Of a stretch of DNA of 64,000 nucleotides, positions 36,614 to 48,600 are shown piece after piece (position 1 is the first letter of the stretch; each line of letters begins with the position of its first letter). A model generated the notes under the pieces. The model was given only the letters and a program-made list of their open reading frames with translations, was not told the DNA's origin and ran no database searches. Position numbers and translations under genes: made by a program. The DNA is from Oscheius sp. JU75 (Eukaryota; Nematoda; Chromadorea; Rhabditida; Rhabditidae): assembly GCA_037178855.1 (NCBI GenBank), contig JASJZC010000007.1:2666001-2730000 (forward strand). The letters are read 5' to 3'.

Positions 36614-39600
36614 ATGTTGAGGTTTCTCTCCTGTCGATCGCTCGTCAGACGTAGAGGTGAGTCAGGCAAAAAGTAGAAGTGCAACGACTCCGGCCACAAC
36701 AAACAGAGTGAGACCGAGTATTGCTGCTCTGAAAGTCACGTCTCATTGATTTTTAGTGCTTAGAACTTACACAATGATCAAAGAATATGTGTACAAAGAC
36801 GTTGACGTCATGCCATATCGTCTAGAGAACACCTTAGGCTAAAAAAGCATTAGTAAACCTGTTGTTCGTTGTAACGGGCGGAGGTCGCTTGCCAGTAGCC
36901 GGGTCGAATTCCATGAGCTCGATAATATTTTCCGTGCTATCGTGCATTTTTCGTTTACTTTGCGGACGGCCTACAACTGGGACCTTTAAGTAAATAAGAA
37001 ACGTCAATAGGTGAAAAACGCTAAGCAGAAGCTGACTAACCAGATATGTTAGCTGGTGGTCGGGCTAGAAGATGTGTAGGTGACCTCATTCTCGGGTGAG
37101 CAAACAGCACACACAGGAGCCTTGCAGTCCCTGAGCACTAATGTTTATTTTCAGATGTTCTCAGGCAGTATCATGCTTCCGGCAGTGGAGAGTTCGGACA
37201 CCTTCCCGATCCGCCAAAGTCGTCATTTGAGCCTACGACAGGAATTCGTCCGGAAGACAGTCAGCGTGTCCATCTCATCAATGCTTTCCGTAGATATGGT
37301 TATCTAGCTGCCGACTTGGATCTCTTGGGTCTCAAAAAACCTGCTAAGTAACATTTAAAAGTGTGCTTAAGTATTCAAAAATTTTCAGTGTGCCCGAACT
37401 CAATCCAGAGATATATGGAATACCCAAAGATGAGGTGCTGCAAGGCAAAGATCTGAACATTAGTGATTTGGCTGACCAGTTGAAGCTTATCTATTGCGGA
37501 CCAATGGCCATCGAGTTCATGCACATCAATGTGAATTTTTTTTATTATTGGTATAGTTGAAGCGTTTAAGCGTTTAATCGTTGCAAAGAGCACCGTTCTT
37601 GCTTTTGCTATTTAGCATTTTCTAACTAAATGGACTCTTCAGAATTGGGAAGAGCGACAATGGCTGGCAACGAACTTCGAAAACGCTGTTGCCAAAGAAC
37701 TCAGAGGCGAGGAGAGAAAAAAGTTGTGTCAACTGATGCTCAGATGCGAGGTCAGTAAAAATTGATCACGTTGTTGAAGTTCCCATTTAGAACTTCGATC
37801 ATTTCATGGCTACAAAGTTCCCGACCGTCAAAAGATATGGAAGTGAAGGTGCCGAAGCCATGTACGGCTTCTTCTCCGAAATGTTCGATTCTGCTTCTGA
37901 ACAAGGCATCCAACAGGTTCTATTCAGTTTTCTTAAACGTATTAAAAGTGTCTAGATCATCGTTGGCATCGCTCACCGTGGCCGTCTCAATCTGCTTAAC
38001 GAGCTGATGCAGTTCCCAACTGTCCAGATGTTCCGCAAAATGAGAGGAAAGACCGAGTTCCCAGAAGATGTCCAAGGCTCTGGAGATGTGCTTTCTCATT
38101 TGAGTAAGATGGACTAAGTATATTTTATTGAACTTGTTTTAGCTTCTTCATTCGAACACCAAGGTACCGATGGAAAAGTGCATGTCACTATGCTTCCCAA
38201 TCCTTCTCACCTGGAAGCTGTTAACCCTGTAGCCATGGGAAAGGCCAGAGCTCGTGCCAGAAGTCTCAACTTGGGCGAGTACTCGAGTGAGCGGGATGCT
38301 CGAGTCGGAGACGGAGTCCTCTGTGCTTTGATTCACGGAGATGGTGCTTTCACTGGACAAGGAATTGTATGGGAATCGCTAGCTCTGAGCAAAGCACCTC
38401 ATTTCCGCCTTGGAGGAACTATCCATCTGGTGACCAACAACCAAGTGGCTTTCACAGCTGAAGGTCATGTCGGTAGATCGACATCCCACTGCACGGATAT
38501 CGCCAAATCGTTCGAGTTTCCAGTCATTCATGTGAATGGAGATCATCCTGAGGTATATCAGTTGTTTTTATTTTCAATTTAGCTATTTAGGAAGTGGTAA
38601 AAGCTACCCAACTTGCCATGGCTTACCGCGAAAAGTTCCGCAAGGACATCTTCATCAATCTGATTGGCTATCGTCGATGGGGACACAATGAACTTGATGA
38701 TCCCAGTTTTACTCAGCCAGTAATGTACAAAGCTATCGAAGGGCGCGATTCTGTACCTCGCCAGTATGCCGATCAACTTGTGGCAGAAGGACTAATCTCT
38801 GAGGATGAAATCAAGCAAGCAAAAGAGCAGCACACCAACAAACTGCTCGAAGCTTTTCGTGGAGTTGAAAATTCGAAGCCGAGGTTTATCTATGAGAAAA
38901 ACTAAAAGATGTTAAATTTAGTGCCAACCACCTACAAGGAAACTGGAAAGGATATCGTCAGGCTCCTGCCGAGGTTTTAAAATGGAACACCGGTGTTGAA
39001 TCAGATTTGCTCAAGTTTGTGGGTGCTGCTTCCGTCACTGCTCCTGATAATTTTGTGAGCACCTTTTCACTTTTTCTTCATTCTTGATCTGTAGGCAGTA
39101 CATCCACATCTGAAGAAAACCCATTGCGAAGCGAGAATTAACAAGCTTGTCGCTGGCGAAGGACTGGATTGGGCCACAGCTGAAGCACTAGCTTTTGGAT
39201 CTCTCTTGGTCGAAGGAAACGACGTCAGAATCAGTGGACAAGATGTTGGAAGAGGAACTTTCAGTCATAGGTACAGAAACTCATTTTGAAAAAAGATGAA
39301 GATTATAGGCATGCAATGCTTGTTGACCAAACCAACGACCAGACGTACTACCCACTGAACAACATTTCTCCTGATCAGACGGGATTTATCGAAGTTGCCA
39401 ATAACCTCTTATCCGAAGAGGCCATCATGGGATTCGAGTTTGGATTTTCGCTTGACAATCCGAGACGCCTCTGTATTTGGGAAGCACAGTTTGGAGACTT
39501 TTTCAACGGAGCACAAATAATCATTGATACCTTCATTGCAAGTGCAGAAAGTAAGCCGTCTTTCTTTTTAGGTCTTACAAATGTGATGTTTTAGGCAAAT

Positions 39601-40426
39601 GGCTCACTCAATCTGGCTTGACACTTCTTCTTCCTCATGGTTTTGATGGAGCTGGACCAGAACACAGCAGCTGTAGAATGGAGCGTTTCCTTCAACTTTG
39701 TGATTCGAAAGAAGACCAGACTCCAGTGGATGGAGAAAATATCAACTTCCGAGTAGCTAATCCAACAACCAGTGCTCAGTACTTCCATCTTTTGAGAAGA
39801 CAGGTAAATTTACAATTTTACAGGTTGAGATTGTCATTGACCTCCTCAGATGGTTCCTGACTATCGCAAGCCTCTTATTGTCGTTGCCCCGAAAGTTCTT
39901 CTCCGTCATCCCAAGGCAGCCTCTTGTCTGACTGATTTGGCTCCAGGTACATCCTTCCAAGATGTTATCGACGACAAGACATGTAGCAAACAAAAAGTCA
40001 ACAAGGTAGATCATCGACATCACTCTGAACAAACCATTGATTTAGGTCATTTTCGTTTCTGGAAAGCACTGGATAGCAGTTGAAAAAGCACGTGACGAGA
40101 AAGGCCTCAATGAGTCTGTGGCTATCATACGTCTGGAATCTCTGTGTCCATTCCCGGTAAAAGCTGCTCAAGAAACTCTTTCGCAGTATCCCAATGCTAA
40201 AGGTGAGTTCATTTTTGAAGCAAAGAAAATGTTTGCAGAGTACATCTGGTCCCAGGAAGAGCCTCGAAATGCCGGTGCCTGGTCCTTTGTTCGTCCCCGC
40301 TTTGCCAACGCCTTGGGCATCAATCTCAAGTACGCGGGTCGACCTGAGCTGGCATGGACAGCAACAGCTATCGGAGAGCATCATGCCAAAGAGTTCGATG
40401 CACTCATCAAGGCCACTTTCGAGTAA
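36614..40426 (+). CDS. dhtkd1: DHTKD1, 2-oxoadipate dehydrogenase E1 component
   Basis: Thiamine-diphosphate E1 that decarboxylates 2-oxoadipate (lysine and tryptophan breakdown) in the mitochondrion, with shared E2/E3. Exon 1 (36614-36656) encodes a targeting peptide, [14 protein letters not shown]; exon 2 is 37155-37347, and about eleven more follow to TAA at 40426. It is DHTKD1 and not OGDH: the spacing and motifs [84 protein letters not shown] and [15 protein letters not shown] follow the human DHTKD1 chain, and the OGDH N-terminal extension is missing. ThDP-binding HGDG and the ENDP-type VNGDHPEEV are intact. A 500-nt first intron contains a nested antisense gene. Poly(A) signal AATAAA at 40501. 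Confidence 0.94.
36662..36947 (-). CDS. 68-residue single-pass membrane microprotein nested in DHTKD1 intron 1
   Basis: Three exons on the minus strand (36876-36947, 36771-36838, 36662-36728) join in phases 0 and 2 and total 207 nt, 68 residues plus stop. The N-terminal 45 residues are polar ([20 protein letters not shown], then [12 protein letters not shown]); the C-terminus is one strong membrane helix ([20 protein letters not shown]) ending right at the stop, so a tail-anchored topology is likely. The stop codon is six bases beyond the DHTKD1 exon 1 donor, so the two transcripts overlap head to head. Too short to have been caught as a single open frame. Family not recognised. Confidence 0.68.
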
Positions 40427-40500
40427 AATACTTACGTGTCATTTTTAGGGAATAATTCTGTGGCCGGTGTGAAAAGTTTGTTTTGATCAGGGATAAAAAT

Positions 40501-40506
40501 AATAAA
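40501..40506 (+). terminator. Poly(A) signal of DHTKD1
   Basis: AATAAA 75 nt beyond the stop codon. Confidence 0.7.
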
Positions 40507-41781
40507 GTACACATATCACTAGACCACATAGGCAGAATGAAAGTGCATTGCATTTTACATGTAGCATATTGGGAACTAAAGAGAAATTGTATTGGACCGG
40601 CTTTGCGACTTAACTCGATTAGTAGCTGCTCCACGAGCTCATCTCATTTGTCTAGACCGCTGGGCTCATCGTTTCCATGTTATAGTATATTCTCTTCTTG
40701 GAGGCGATCTTCAAACTTTATGAAGATCTGCGCCCGTCAAAGCCGCCCGGATCGCTAGATTGATTACTGGTCCGCGTGCATATGGCGTTCATTTCTTTGT
40801 TTCTTCATCACGAGCTAAAATGTTTTCACAAATCCTAGTTCAGACCAACTGTCACACCAAACCATCCAAAATCGTTGGTGTATTTTATGGAACAGACTCC
40901 GTTTTACATGAGAAGATCGTTCCGTCATTCTCACAGCCAAGACGAACCTCATTTCCTTTGTGTTCCGCGCCGCACGGAGAGATAGCTTGACAATTTCCGA
41001 CTGCCTTTCATCTTCATGCTGTCTTCGAGGCTACAGGCAGCCGTCTCTTTCACAAGTCGTTAGCATAATGCGCGGCTTAATCGTCATTCATTTGCGCATC
41101 ACATCAAAGCCTTGGTGCTGAACGCTCTACAATACCGACACTGTCCTCATCAACTGGTTGATAGATGATGAATAGGTAAATGAGAGAGCGTGTAATGTTG
41201 TGCCATATCTTCCTAGTTAAAATCTGTGCATATGGCGTATCACAACTGTTTTCGTAGCTCGCAATCGGTGTTTTATTCACCGAGTTAACCACTTGTGCCG
41301 ACCGGCTGTGCTGCGCGACTTGGCCTTACCACTCTGCCTGCTCAATATTGGGATATTTCACAGATCTCAGCATTCCGGTCCCCTATCATAGAAGCGTGAT
41401 TTTGTACACCTCGGGGCATCAAAATCCTAATTCGACGGGACGCGTCGGCACCTGGCGCCTAGGCTATCCTTTAATTGCCCAATTTGTCTGATTTATACCT
41501 TTAGCACTACACGCAACCGACGTTTTGCATACCAAAATCACACGATACACCTTAATCTTTGCCGATTTTTGGCGTTTCAATTACTGTACACGCTGCGGGT
41601 GGCAATTAGGTACGAAGCAGGTTTAGAGTGACCTCTGTGTCCATTTTTTGTGTGCCAGCGGGCTCCATTACAACAGGTGCTGTTTACAGAGATACTATCT
41701 CAATGAGCTCAATTCTTCTTCGGCTGCTTTGTAGACACTCAACAAGTTAGCCAACAGTCAAACTTCGAGATAAGGACTCAT

Positions 41782-41806
41782 TACGAGTTCGACCTCCTTT
41801 TCAAGC
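41782..41806 (+). repeat. Dispersed motif, copy 1
   Basis: acgagttcgacctccttttc followed by aagc. Near-identical sequence recurs at 43801-43823. Confidence 0.5.
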
Positions 41807-42381
41807 GGTCTTTCACTCCTTTGACAAGCGACGCCCTACCGTTTCGTGGCCACATTTCTGCCATTTGATATACTGCACTTGGCCTCTAATCGGGGCGACC
41901 ATTTTGGCAGCCGGCACGCGACTTTAATCTCTGCTACTTGTCGCACGTACGAGAAGAATCCTTTTACGCCACGTTTCTTCCGTCCAGCGGGTGGTCACTT
42001 TCCTCTTTCCTTCTTTTTTTGATCTATCCATTAGTGCTGCTGCTGACCCACAAGACTGGATAACCACTAAACGTCCTCGTTTTTTGGAAGGCAATTGCTC
42101 AACCGCTGCCAGTCGGCTGTCAAAGGACCGTTCGCTGTGTTCGCGTGTTCAATAACAGCTAGCACCCATCTTTTATCTTTAGCAGAAACAGAACGTACCG
42201 CCGGAGAGATGCAGCTGCACGTCCTCAGCTCTGTTTTCGTATCAAGCTTTTTGCAACATCTGGGCCTCTAAGCAGCTGTAATGAACGCTTGTTATTGATA
42301 TTATTGAGCAACTGATGCAAAGTTGTCTCAGACCTTCGTATGCTACAATATAAGATTCCTATTCATAATAGAACTGCTTTT

Positions 42382-42420
42382 GGTCAACACTAGTTGGTCA
42401 ACACTAGTTGGTCAACACTA
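42382..42420 (+). repeat. Tandem 14-mer, 2.8 copies
   Basis: Unit ggtcaacactagtt at 42382, 42396 and, truncated, 42410, without mismatch. Each unit starts with GGTCA, the sequence of a nuclear-receptor half-site, and contains the ACTAGT palindrome. Confidence 0.9.
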
Positions 42421-43800
42421 AACAAAAATGGCCACTGCTGTGGACAATACCTCTAGAAACGATAATAAACTTTTTTATCTGCTCTAAATTCACTTCCCTT
42501 ACGCGCCCATTTTTTCGATTTGGAACGCGTCGTCCTCGAAAGGCAGTGTTCTTTTCAATCGGTCTCTGCCACCCATAGTGTCTGATTATTATCTTCGTTC
42601 GACCTTTACTTTCTCTCAACTAGTCTACAGTGCCGGTGTACGCAGCTGCATATGTAAATCAAGGCTGGAACGTGTTGTATATTCACCTGAACACATGCGA
42701 TTCCTATGCATCCCTCCGTCAATCGCGTTGGCTCTTCAATGTTGCGGTTATCTTAACTTCTGTTTTAACTAGATGCAATTTTTAGGAAGAGTGTCCTTCG
42801 TTCTGATAGAGGGCGCTTTTTACGATCGCCTGTTTTCTCGTTTACCACCCAAATCTTCTCTGACCGCTACGCTTGTTCTCTTTATGGCTCCGGTGGCCTG
42901 ATTTCGTCTACTAACTACAGTTTTGAAAATTCCTTAAAACCGTCTTTCTAATCTCTATATTTTACATGGTCAAGCTGCAAGTCGTTATCAACATTGCTGG
43001 AAAGCAGTTATGAGACTACCACCGCCGTAAAAAACAAGTGGATGCAATTGTTCACGAGAGGCACTTGCTCTTGAGGTGTGACAGATCGGCATGTGACAGA
43101 CAGGTGGAGTGTCCAGCCACCAATCTCTACTCCCGCGTAATTTGTGCCTCGGCGGTGTTGCTTCTGCTGTAATCGGCAGCGCCAATCCATCCTTTGCCTG
43201 TCATAGGCGAAGACACACGACCAGTGAATTCCGCCAGTGGCAGGAGTAAAGAGTCATATCGGTCTGTCCAATGAGCCGGGACATTTGAATCATTCAGATT
43301 CTTGACATCTGTTACAGTCATTCTCTCACATTTCGCGCTTTATACGGCTGCCCGGGGGAGCTATTCGGGTTTAGACTGAGCATATGGTGTAACTGGTCAA
43401 CATGAGACTACAATATATCACTCCCAGATTTGCGCGTCAGCTTCGCTTTCTGGTATTTCGAAGATTATTACAAGTTTTGATGCAAAGTTACTGTTCTCCT
43501 TTGAACTTTCTTTTGTGAGGTAATTGTAAGCAATTTTATGCCTCGAAATTTTAACGATGCCGCTCTTTCTCTGTGACTGTGACTAGAAACAGAAAACCGC
43601 TGAACCGATAGCTCATAAAGATAAACCGAGGCAATGATTTCTGGTATGCGAAATAGCCATTCACACCGCTATAGGCCCAGCTATTTCCCTACGAGAAGGC
43701 TCTCTATTCTTTCGAACTCGGTTATAAAAGGAAACGTTCCATAAATTCTTTGCGCGCAAAAAAGTTGGAGTCATATGAACCGTTTAACAGCTTCACTTCG

Positions 43801-43823
43801 AACGAGTCAACCTCCTTTTCAAG
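43801..43823 (+). repeat. Dispersed motif, copy 2
   Basis: aacgagtcaacctccttttc followed by aag; matches copy 1 at 41782. A weaker third copy (cgacctcctttttt, then acaag) lies at 44103-44121. Confidence 0.5.
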
Positions 43824-44207
43824 CCCTTTGAGCGAACAAGTTAAAGAACTACCTCGTTCCCACACCATTGCTTAGGCATTTTTCGTCTTTTACCCGTCTC
43901 TCCCAGCCGTTCCTTAGCCAATTTATGACCCAGTAGCAAGTGAGCGCCAGTCACCTCCTTCACCTGCCACTTCGGTAACACGAGAAGCCGATTGTTTTCA
44001 CCTCAATAGCGATTAGGATGTGTTGAAAGTCACGCAATGAATCACTCATCCATTCAGACGAAAGCAAACAGTTCTCGCAAAATTTTGGAGGAAACCGTAA
44101 TCCGACCTCCTTTTTTACAAGAAGTCAGATGTTCGCGCAGTTTACCAAAGTCTCAAAGATCTGACTGACAAAACACTGTTGATCTTTAATTCCCTCTGGT
44201 CTTTCCA

Positions 44208-44212
<5 letters not shown>

Positions 44213-44248
<36 letters not shown>
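44213..44248 (-). repeat. 36-nt poly(A)/poly(T) tract, likely retrocopy tail
   Basis: Uninterrupted run of 36 T on the plus strand. Reading the minus strand, AATAAA occurs about 18 nt before the resulting poly(A) (cgtcaataaaagtggctcat), exactly where a polyadenylation signal would be in an mRNA. This suggests a reverse-transcribed mRNA or non-LTR element inserted in minus orientation, with its body at higher coordinates. An ordinary microsatellite is the alternative. Confidence 0.6.
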
Positions 44249-44251
<3 letters not shown>

Positions 44252-45660
44252 TATGAGCCACTTTTATTGACGCCTATCATTCCACGATTGAGCCTTTGTA
44301 GGGTTTCGGCACCTGCCTCGCCATCTGCCCTAGTCGTTTTCCCAGACACCTTTAGGCGAAAAGGATTTCTTTACGGTCAGACACCTGGCTGAAGTCTGAT
44401 GAGCGATAAGGCCGTTTTGTCTTCTCGGTGACTCCAGTTAACGGATCTGTTCAACCAAGCAACGTAACCTTCATTTACTTTTTCCGTACTCTTCTTTTCA
44501 CGGAACTAATGGGAACCCGAGGTGTCCTCACTTTTTCGATCCCCTTGTTTCACCTGGCAACAGGTGAACGTGTTTGCTAAGACAGTTTCAAGACCACACC
44601 AGATTCCTGACGGTGCCAATTGTTAGCACAAATATTTCCGTAGTAAGGGAATTGGCGGCCGCGTTTGGTCTTCCGGTGGGCGGGGTCAGAGGCTGATTGC
44701 GTCTTCTATTGCATTACGAGCTGCCGTTACGCAGGGGCTAGCGTAAGTGCGCGCAAGTCCGTCCAGCTACCGGCCATCATCGCCAAATTCCGAACTTGAG
44801 AAGAAGACAAACGGAGGTGTCCAATTTCGGAGCAGACACTTCAACGCTCCGTTCCGCAGCTAATTCTTCTCTCATCTATTGTACTCAATGAGGGGACCCC
44901 ACTCCGAAACAAGATTAGCACTTTTTGCCTCCCGTAATCCTATTTCTTCAAATGGCCATTCCAATGTGAGAGCTTTTCTCAAAATCCGGAAATTAAGGGC
45001 AGACTGACCCGAGTAATCAGTTTGAGAAGGATGGGCTGAGAGTTGCCTTCTTGCTGGTCTTCTCCCACTGGCACCAATCCTGACAGTGAGAGGTATCGGT
45101 GAGAGGCCATGCTCTTTTGTCCGTACCGTCATCCGGACAATACAGATGCCTTGTTTTATTCCGAATTGTGCTAGTATTATGTGTATTTTTCCTTTCGCGC
45201 TTTCTTTTGACACCGTTATCCTTACTCGTAGTACCGAGTGGTTTTTAACCATTCGTAGTTCAAATGATCCTCTTACGTCGGCGACTGTTGCATGTTTGAG
45301 CTGCAGTCGCCAATTGAGTAAAGTTCCCAAAACAACTAGTTATTATCGAGTCACTGAAAGCGACTGTAACCGCCGGACATAATTTGCCATTGTTTTCAGC
45401 CCACATCTTGTAAAACTAGGCGTCCTCGCGTCGGTTTCGATTTCAGTCCTCCTCCTCTCTTTGATCACCTGCGCTTTTCTTCAGTTTCAGTTTTGCACAA
45501 GGAAGAGGTTCATGCTCAGTTCTGTTTTTTCGAGATCTGGAACCCTCTTGTCGACACTCATTAGTCATGTCCTTGTGTCGTAATATAGCTGCTGCTAGAA
45601 ATCTGCCCATTATCTCGCCGTCAACGCTTAACATCTTTCTAGCAAGTTTATCACGTGTGA

Positions 45661-45667
45661 GTTTCAG
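45661..45667 (+). promoter_or_regulatory. Candidate spliced-leader acceptor of vab-8
   Basis: gtttcag ends two bases before the vab-8 ATG at 45670, with no in-frame exon directly upstream. Confidence 0.45.
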
Positions 45668-45669
45668 GC

Positions 45670-48600
45670 ATGGAGCGGGGGAACATCCTCCCGCGACCAC
45701 CGGCCTCGCCTCTTCGAGCGAACAGTAAGGTGAGTGACCCGGCATGGGTATGACTGACATGGTGGCCAGTGGCTTGACCAGCGGTTAAAATAAAGCATTC
45801 GTCTGAAAATATCAACTTATGAGATTTCAGTTACGGTTATGTGGGTTCGTATCCTCGGAAGACGTCTGCAGCCAGCGAGTCACAACATCACACGTGAACC
45901 AAGTCCACATTGCTGGATCCTCCAAATCTCATTCTAAAAATGCTTTCGAATGTGTTTTTGGTCCGGATGTTCCGTCGGTTTGTTTCCTTATTTCAGTTTA
46001 TTCAAACTTTTTAAGGATGGTATCGCTACTAGTATTTTGCCGGAGCTGCTCCACTCTTTGTTTAACGGCAACGACTGCGCTTTCATGACATTTGGTGGAA
46101 AATCTCGAGGTATTTTAGCGCATAAAATAAAGCATGAATCGGCCGTTTTGCTAGTTTACAACCGGGACGTTCGCGGATCAAATTTCCAGAGAGAATGACA
46201 GAAAACGATTTCAGGGAAGGAGAGTCTTCTCTACGGGGGAGATGAAGCAGGCAAGCCAGGACTTCTTCAAACTTGCGTTGAAAGCATTTTTCGTATGATC
46301 GACGAGTCCAGGTACTCAATTTGCAAGTTGTTTTCAAGCTGTTTTCAGGTCAAAACGTCATGATGTCCGCTTGCAGCTTCGACTCTCTGCACTCCTTTAC
46401 TCACAGCGGGAGAACTCATTAACCGACCTCTTGTCCGCCTTCAACAGTGGTATTGGATGTTATTCAGACCAAACAAGAAAACATGCTTAAGATCCACGAA
46501 GAAAATCTGTCAAAATAGCGGAAGATATCGAAAACGAGAGCGCTATAAGAGTAGAATCTCCGGAGCAGGCTCTTTTCTATTTGAACGCCGCTGTCGATCA
46601 TCGTCTTGTTGGTAAGCCGCATCATAATTTCTTGAATTTCATCATGCGTTTCAGAAGATGAAGATTCGTTCAGAACAAATCACTTGTTCTTGTTCTTCAA
46701 TTTATACACGTATAAAACGAGTGGAACAGAACTGGAAGGTGGAAGAAGGAGACTGGCTTTTGTGGATATGGGAATCGGAGAGAGGAACTCACAACGAGGA
46801 GAGATGACGATGCCAGTGTTGGGTGGAATCCTTCTGACTCTCTTCCAAGGCCAGAAACACATTCCCTCAAGGTGAGGATCAGGACAAAACTTAGCCGTAG
46901 GTACTGGCCGCCGCGTCCATTTAATCCCTAGCCTCGTTCGCTTGAGCCTTATCGCCTTTTTTCTCGCCGCCGTCTATTTGAAAGATGACGATGAGAAACG
47001 AAGTGACTTGCAGAAAAAATGGGGTCTGGATTCAGAATTGAGCAGCGTTTTGTCTTGTCTTCTATATGTTTGTCGTAAAGTGTCAGTATGTCTACACGAG
47101 TACATGTGTCCCGTGTGGCAATCTGTCATCAGTGTCGCCGCCGCTTGAACCGTCGCCATTGCTCAATTCTTTTCGCCGCCGATCCTCAGGAGACACAAAA
47201 TGAAATCCGGCGGTCTCTTCTTAAAGCCCGAAACTTCGTCTTACGGGGACAATTGACAACATCCGCAATGGGATCTGCCAATTGTAGTCAGCTGTTGGGA
47301 TCCGAGGACGCATAAACATAGTATAACGTCTTAACTTTCAGGGAAAATACACTTTCAAGACTTCTTCGATGTTCTTTGGCCTCTGCAAGACTATCAACTA
47401 TCCTCTTCTCCTTCTCAGCCAAGACCGACGACAACGAAAACATTGTTCAGTTGGCAAGCAAATTGGCTCGTGTCAAGAGGAATCGGTCTCATGCCAAGGT
47501 GAGAGCAAGTTTCACCGTCATGTGAAAGGTTTTCGATCACTAGGCTTAAAAAGATTTTATCTCAGTGTCACTGTGAGTCGTCTGAACACAATGGCAGTTA
47601 CTAATTGGCCCGAAAGAGAGCAGCATCTCAAGCACCTCTTTTGTCCGTGTTCCCCTTTGAAACAACTTCTCCAGATGGTCTTGAGAGCAAAACCGACGAA
47701 TGGCAAAAAATGCTTTTTGCGGGATGGGTACTAGAACATGTATGGTCTCTTATTAAGACTGATCTTGATCCCCCTGAGGACCGCAATTTGCTACCGCGAT
47801 CGCTGCTAATTGTGCCCTTCCGGCGTGGACAATGCGACCCCTTCTTACAGTAATTGGTCCGCATTGCGGCTATCCAAACAAGTAGGACCTCTTGAAACTC
47901 TACCTCATACGAAAGCTTGTTGGACGGTTTTGGCGCTGCGCCATCCGTCATTCACGTCGCGTAATCAATCTGCGCAAGAGGCGCTGCCAACTGAGAAACA
48001 ATATGCGCCTTTTTGCCAAAAACGGCGCGGGGGAGCATGTGGCCTCTAGTTCAAAAAGAGTCGCCATAATTGCAAGACAACAATTTTTCAGACTTCGGAG
48101 ACTGGATCGGTTCGCTCTGGAGCACGGTCCGAACTTGAAAGTGGAAGTGAAATGAGTGCGGCTGAGACTGTAATTTATGTGGGACCACGACCTCTTCATA
48201 GAGCTAGTGCTCTAGCTCCGAGAAGTCCCTCGGTCTGCTCCAAGGTTAGATTTTAAGACGTAATCCATCATTTTCACGAGCTCAGCCCGTCCATTAAATA
48301 TCAACAGCCGTGGTTATAATGAGTTTACAACAAAAGTTCAGGTAACTCAGACAAGCGACAGCTCAGGGAAGACACCAATTGGGTCTGTTCCTCCCATGCT
48401 CAAAGTGAGTTTTTACCACGTTTGGCCTTTGTTTCTGCAGCTCATTTTAATGCTTCCAGTAACTAACAAACTGTCCGTCTAAAGGTGTTTTATTTAGGAT
48501 GTTAAGGGTCACACTCCCTTCATCTCGGCAACGCTCAAGCTCTACGATGATCTGTGCTCTCCCCCCGGGACTTCATACGACGTCGATCAGATCTTCGCTG

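Larger units (their letters stand above)
40427..45669. other. 5.2-kb gene-poor, plus-strand pyrimidine-rich region
   Basis: No multi-exon gene could be assembled. It holds a tandem 14-mer (42382-42420), a dispersed 20-nt motif in three places, a 36-nt poly(T) run, and an open frame of 152 codons on the minus strand at 44872-45330 without recognisable domain. The plus strand is visibly richer in T and C than the flanks. Confidence 0.5.

Noticed and set aside
36614-40426. Calling the E1 gene OGDH (2-oxoglutarate dehydrogenase)
   Set aside because: The N-terminal extension of OGDH is missing and the motifs follow DHTKD1 throughout.
44872-45330. 152-codon minus open frame as a protein gene
   Set aside because: No domain, start context or splice signals; kept only as part of the retrocopy hypothesis.
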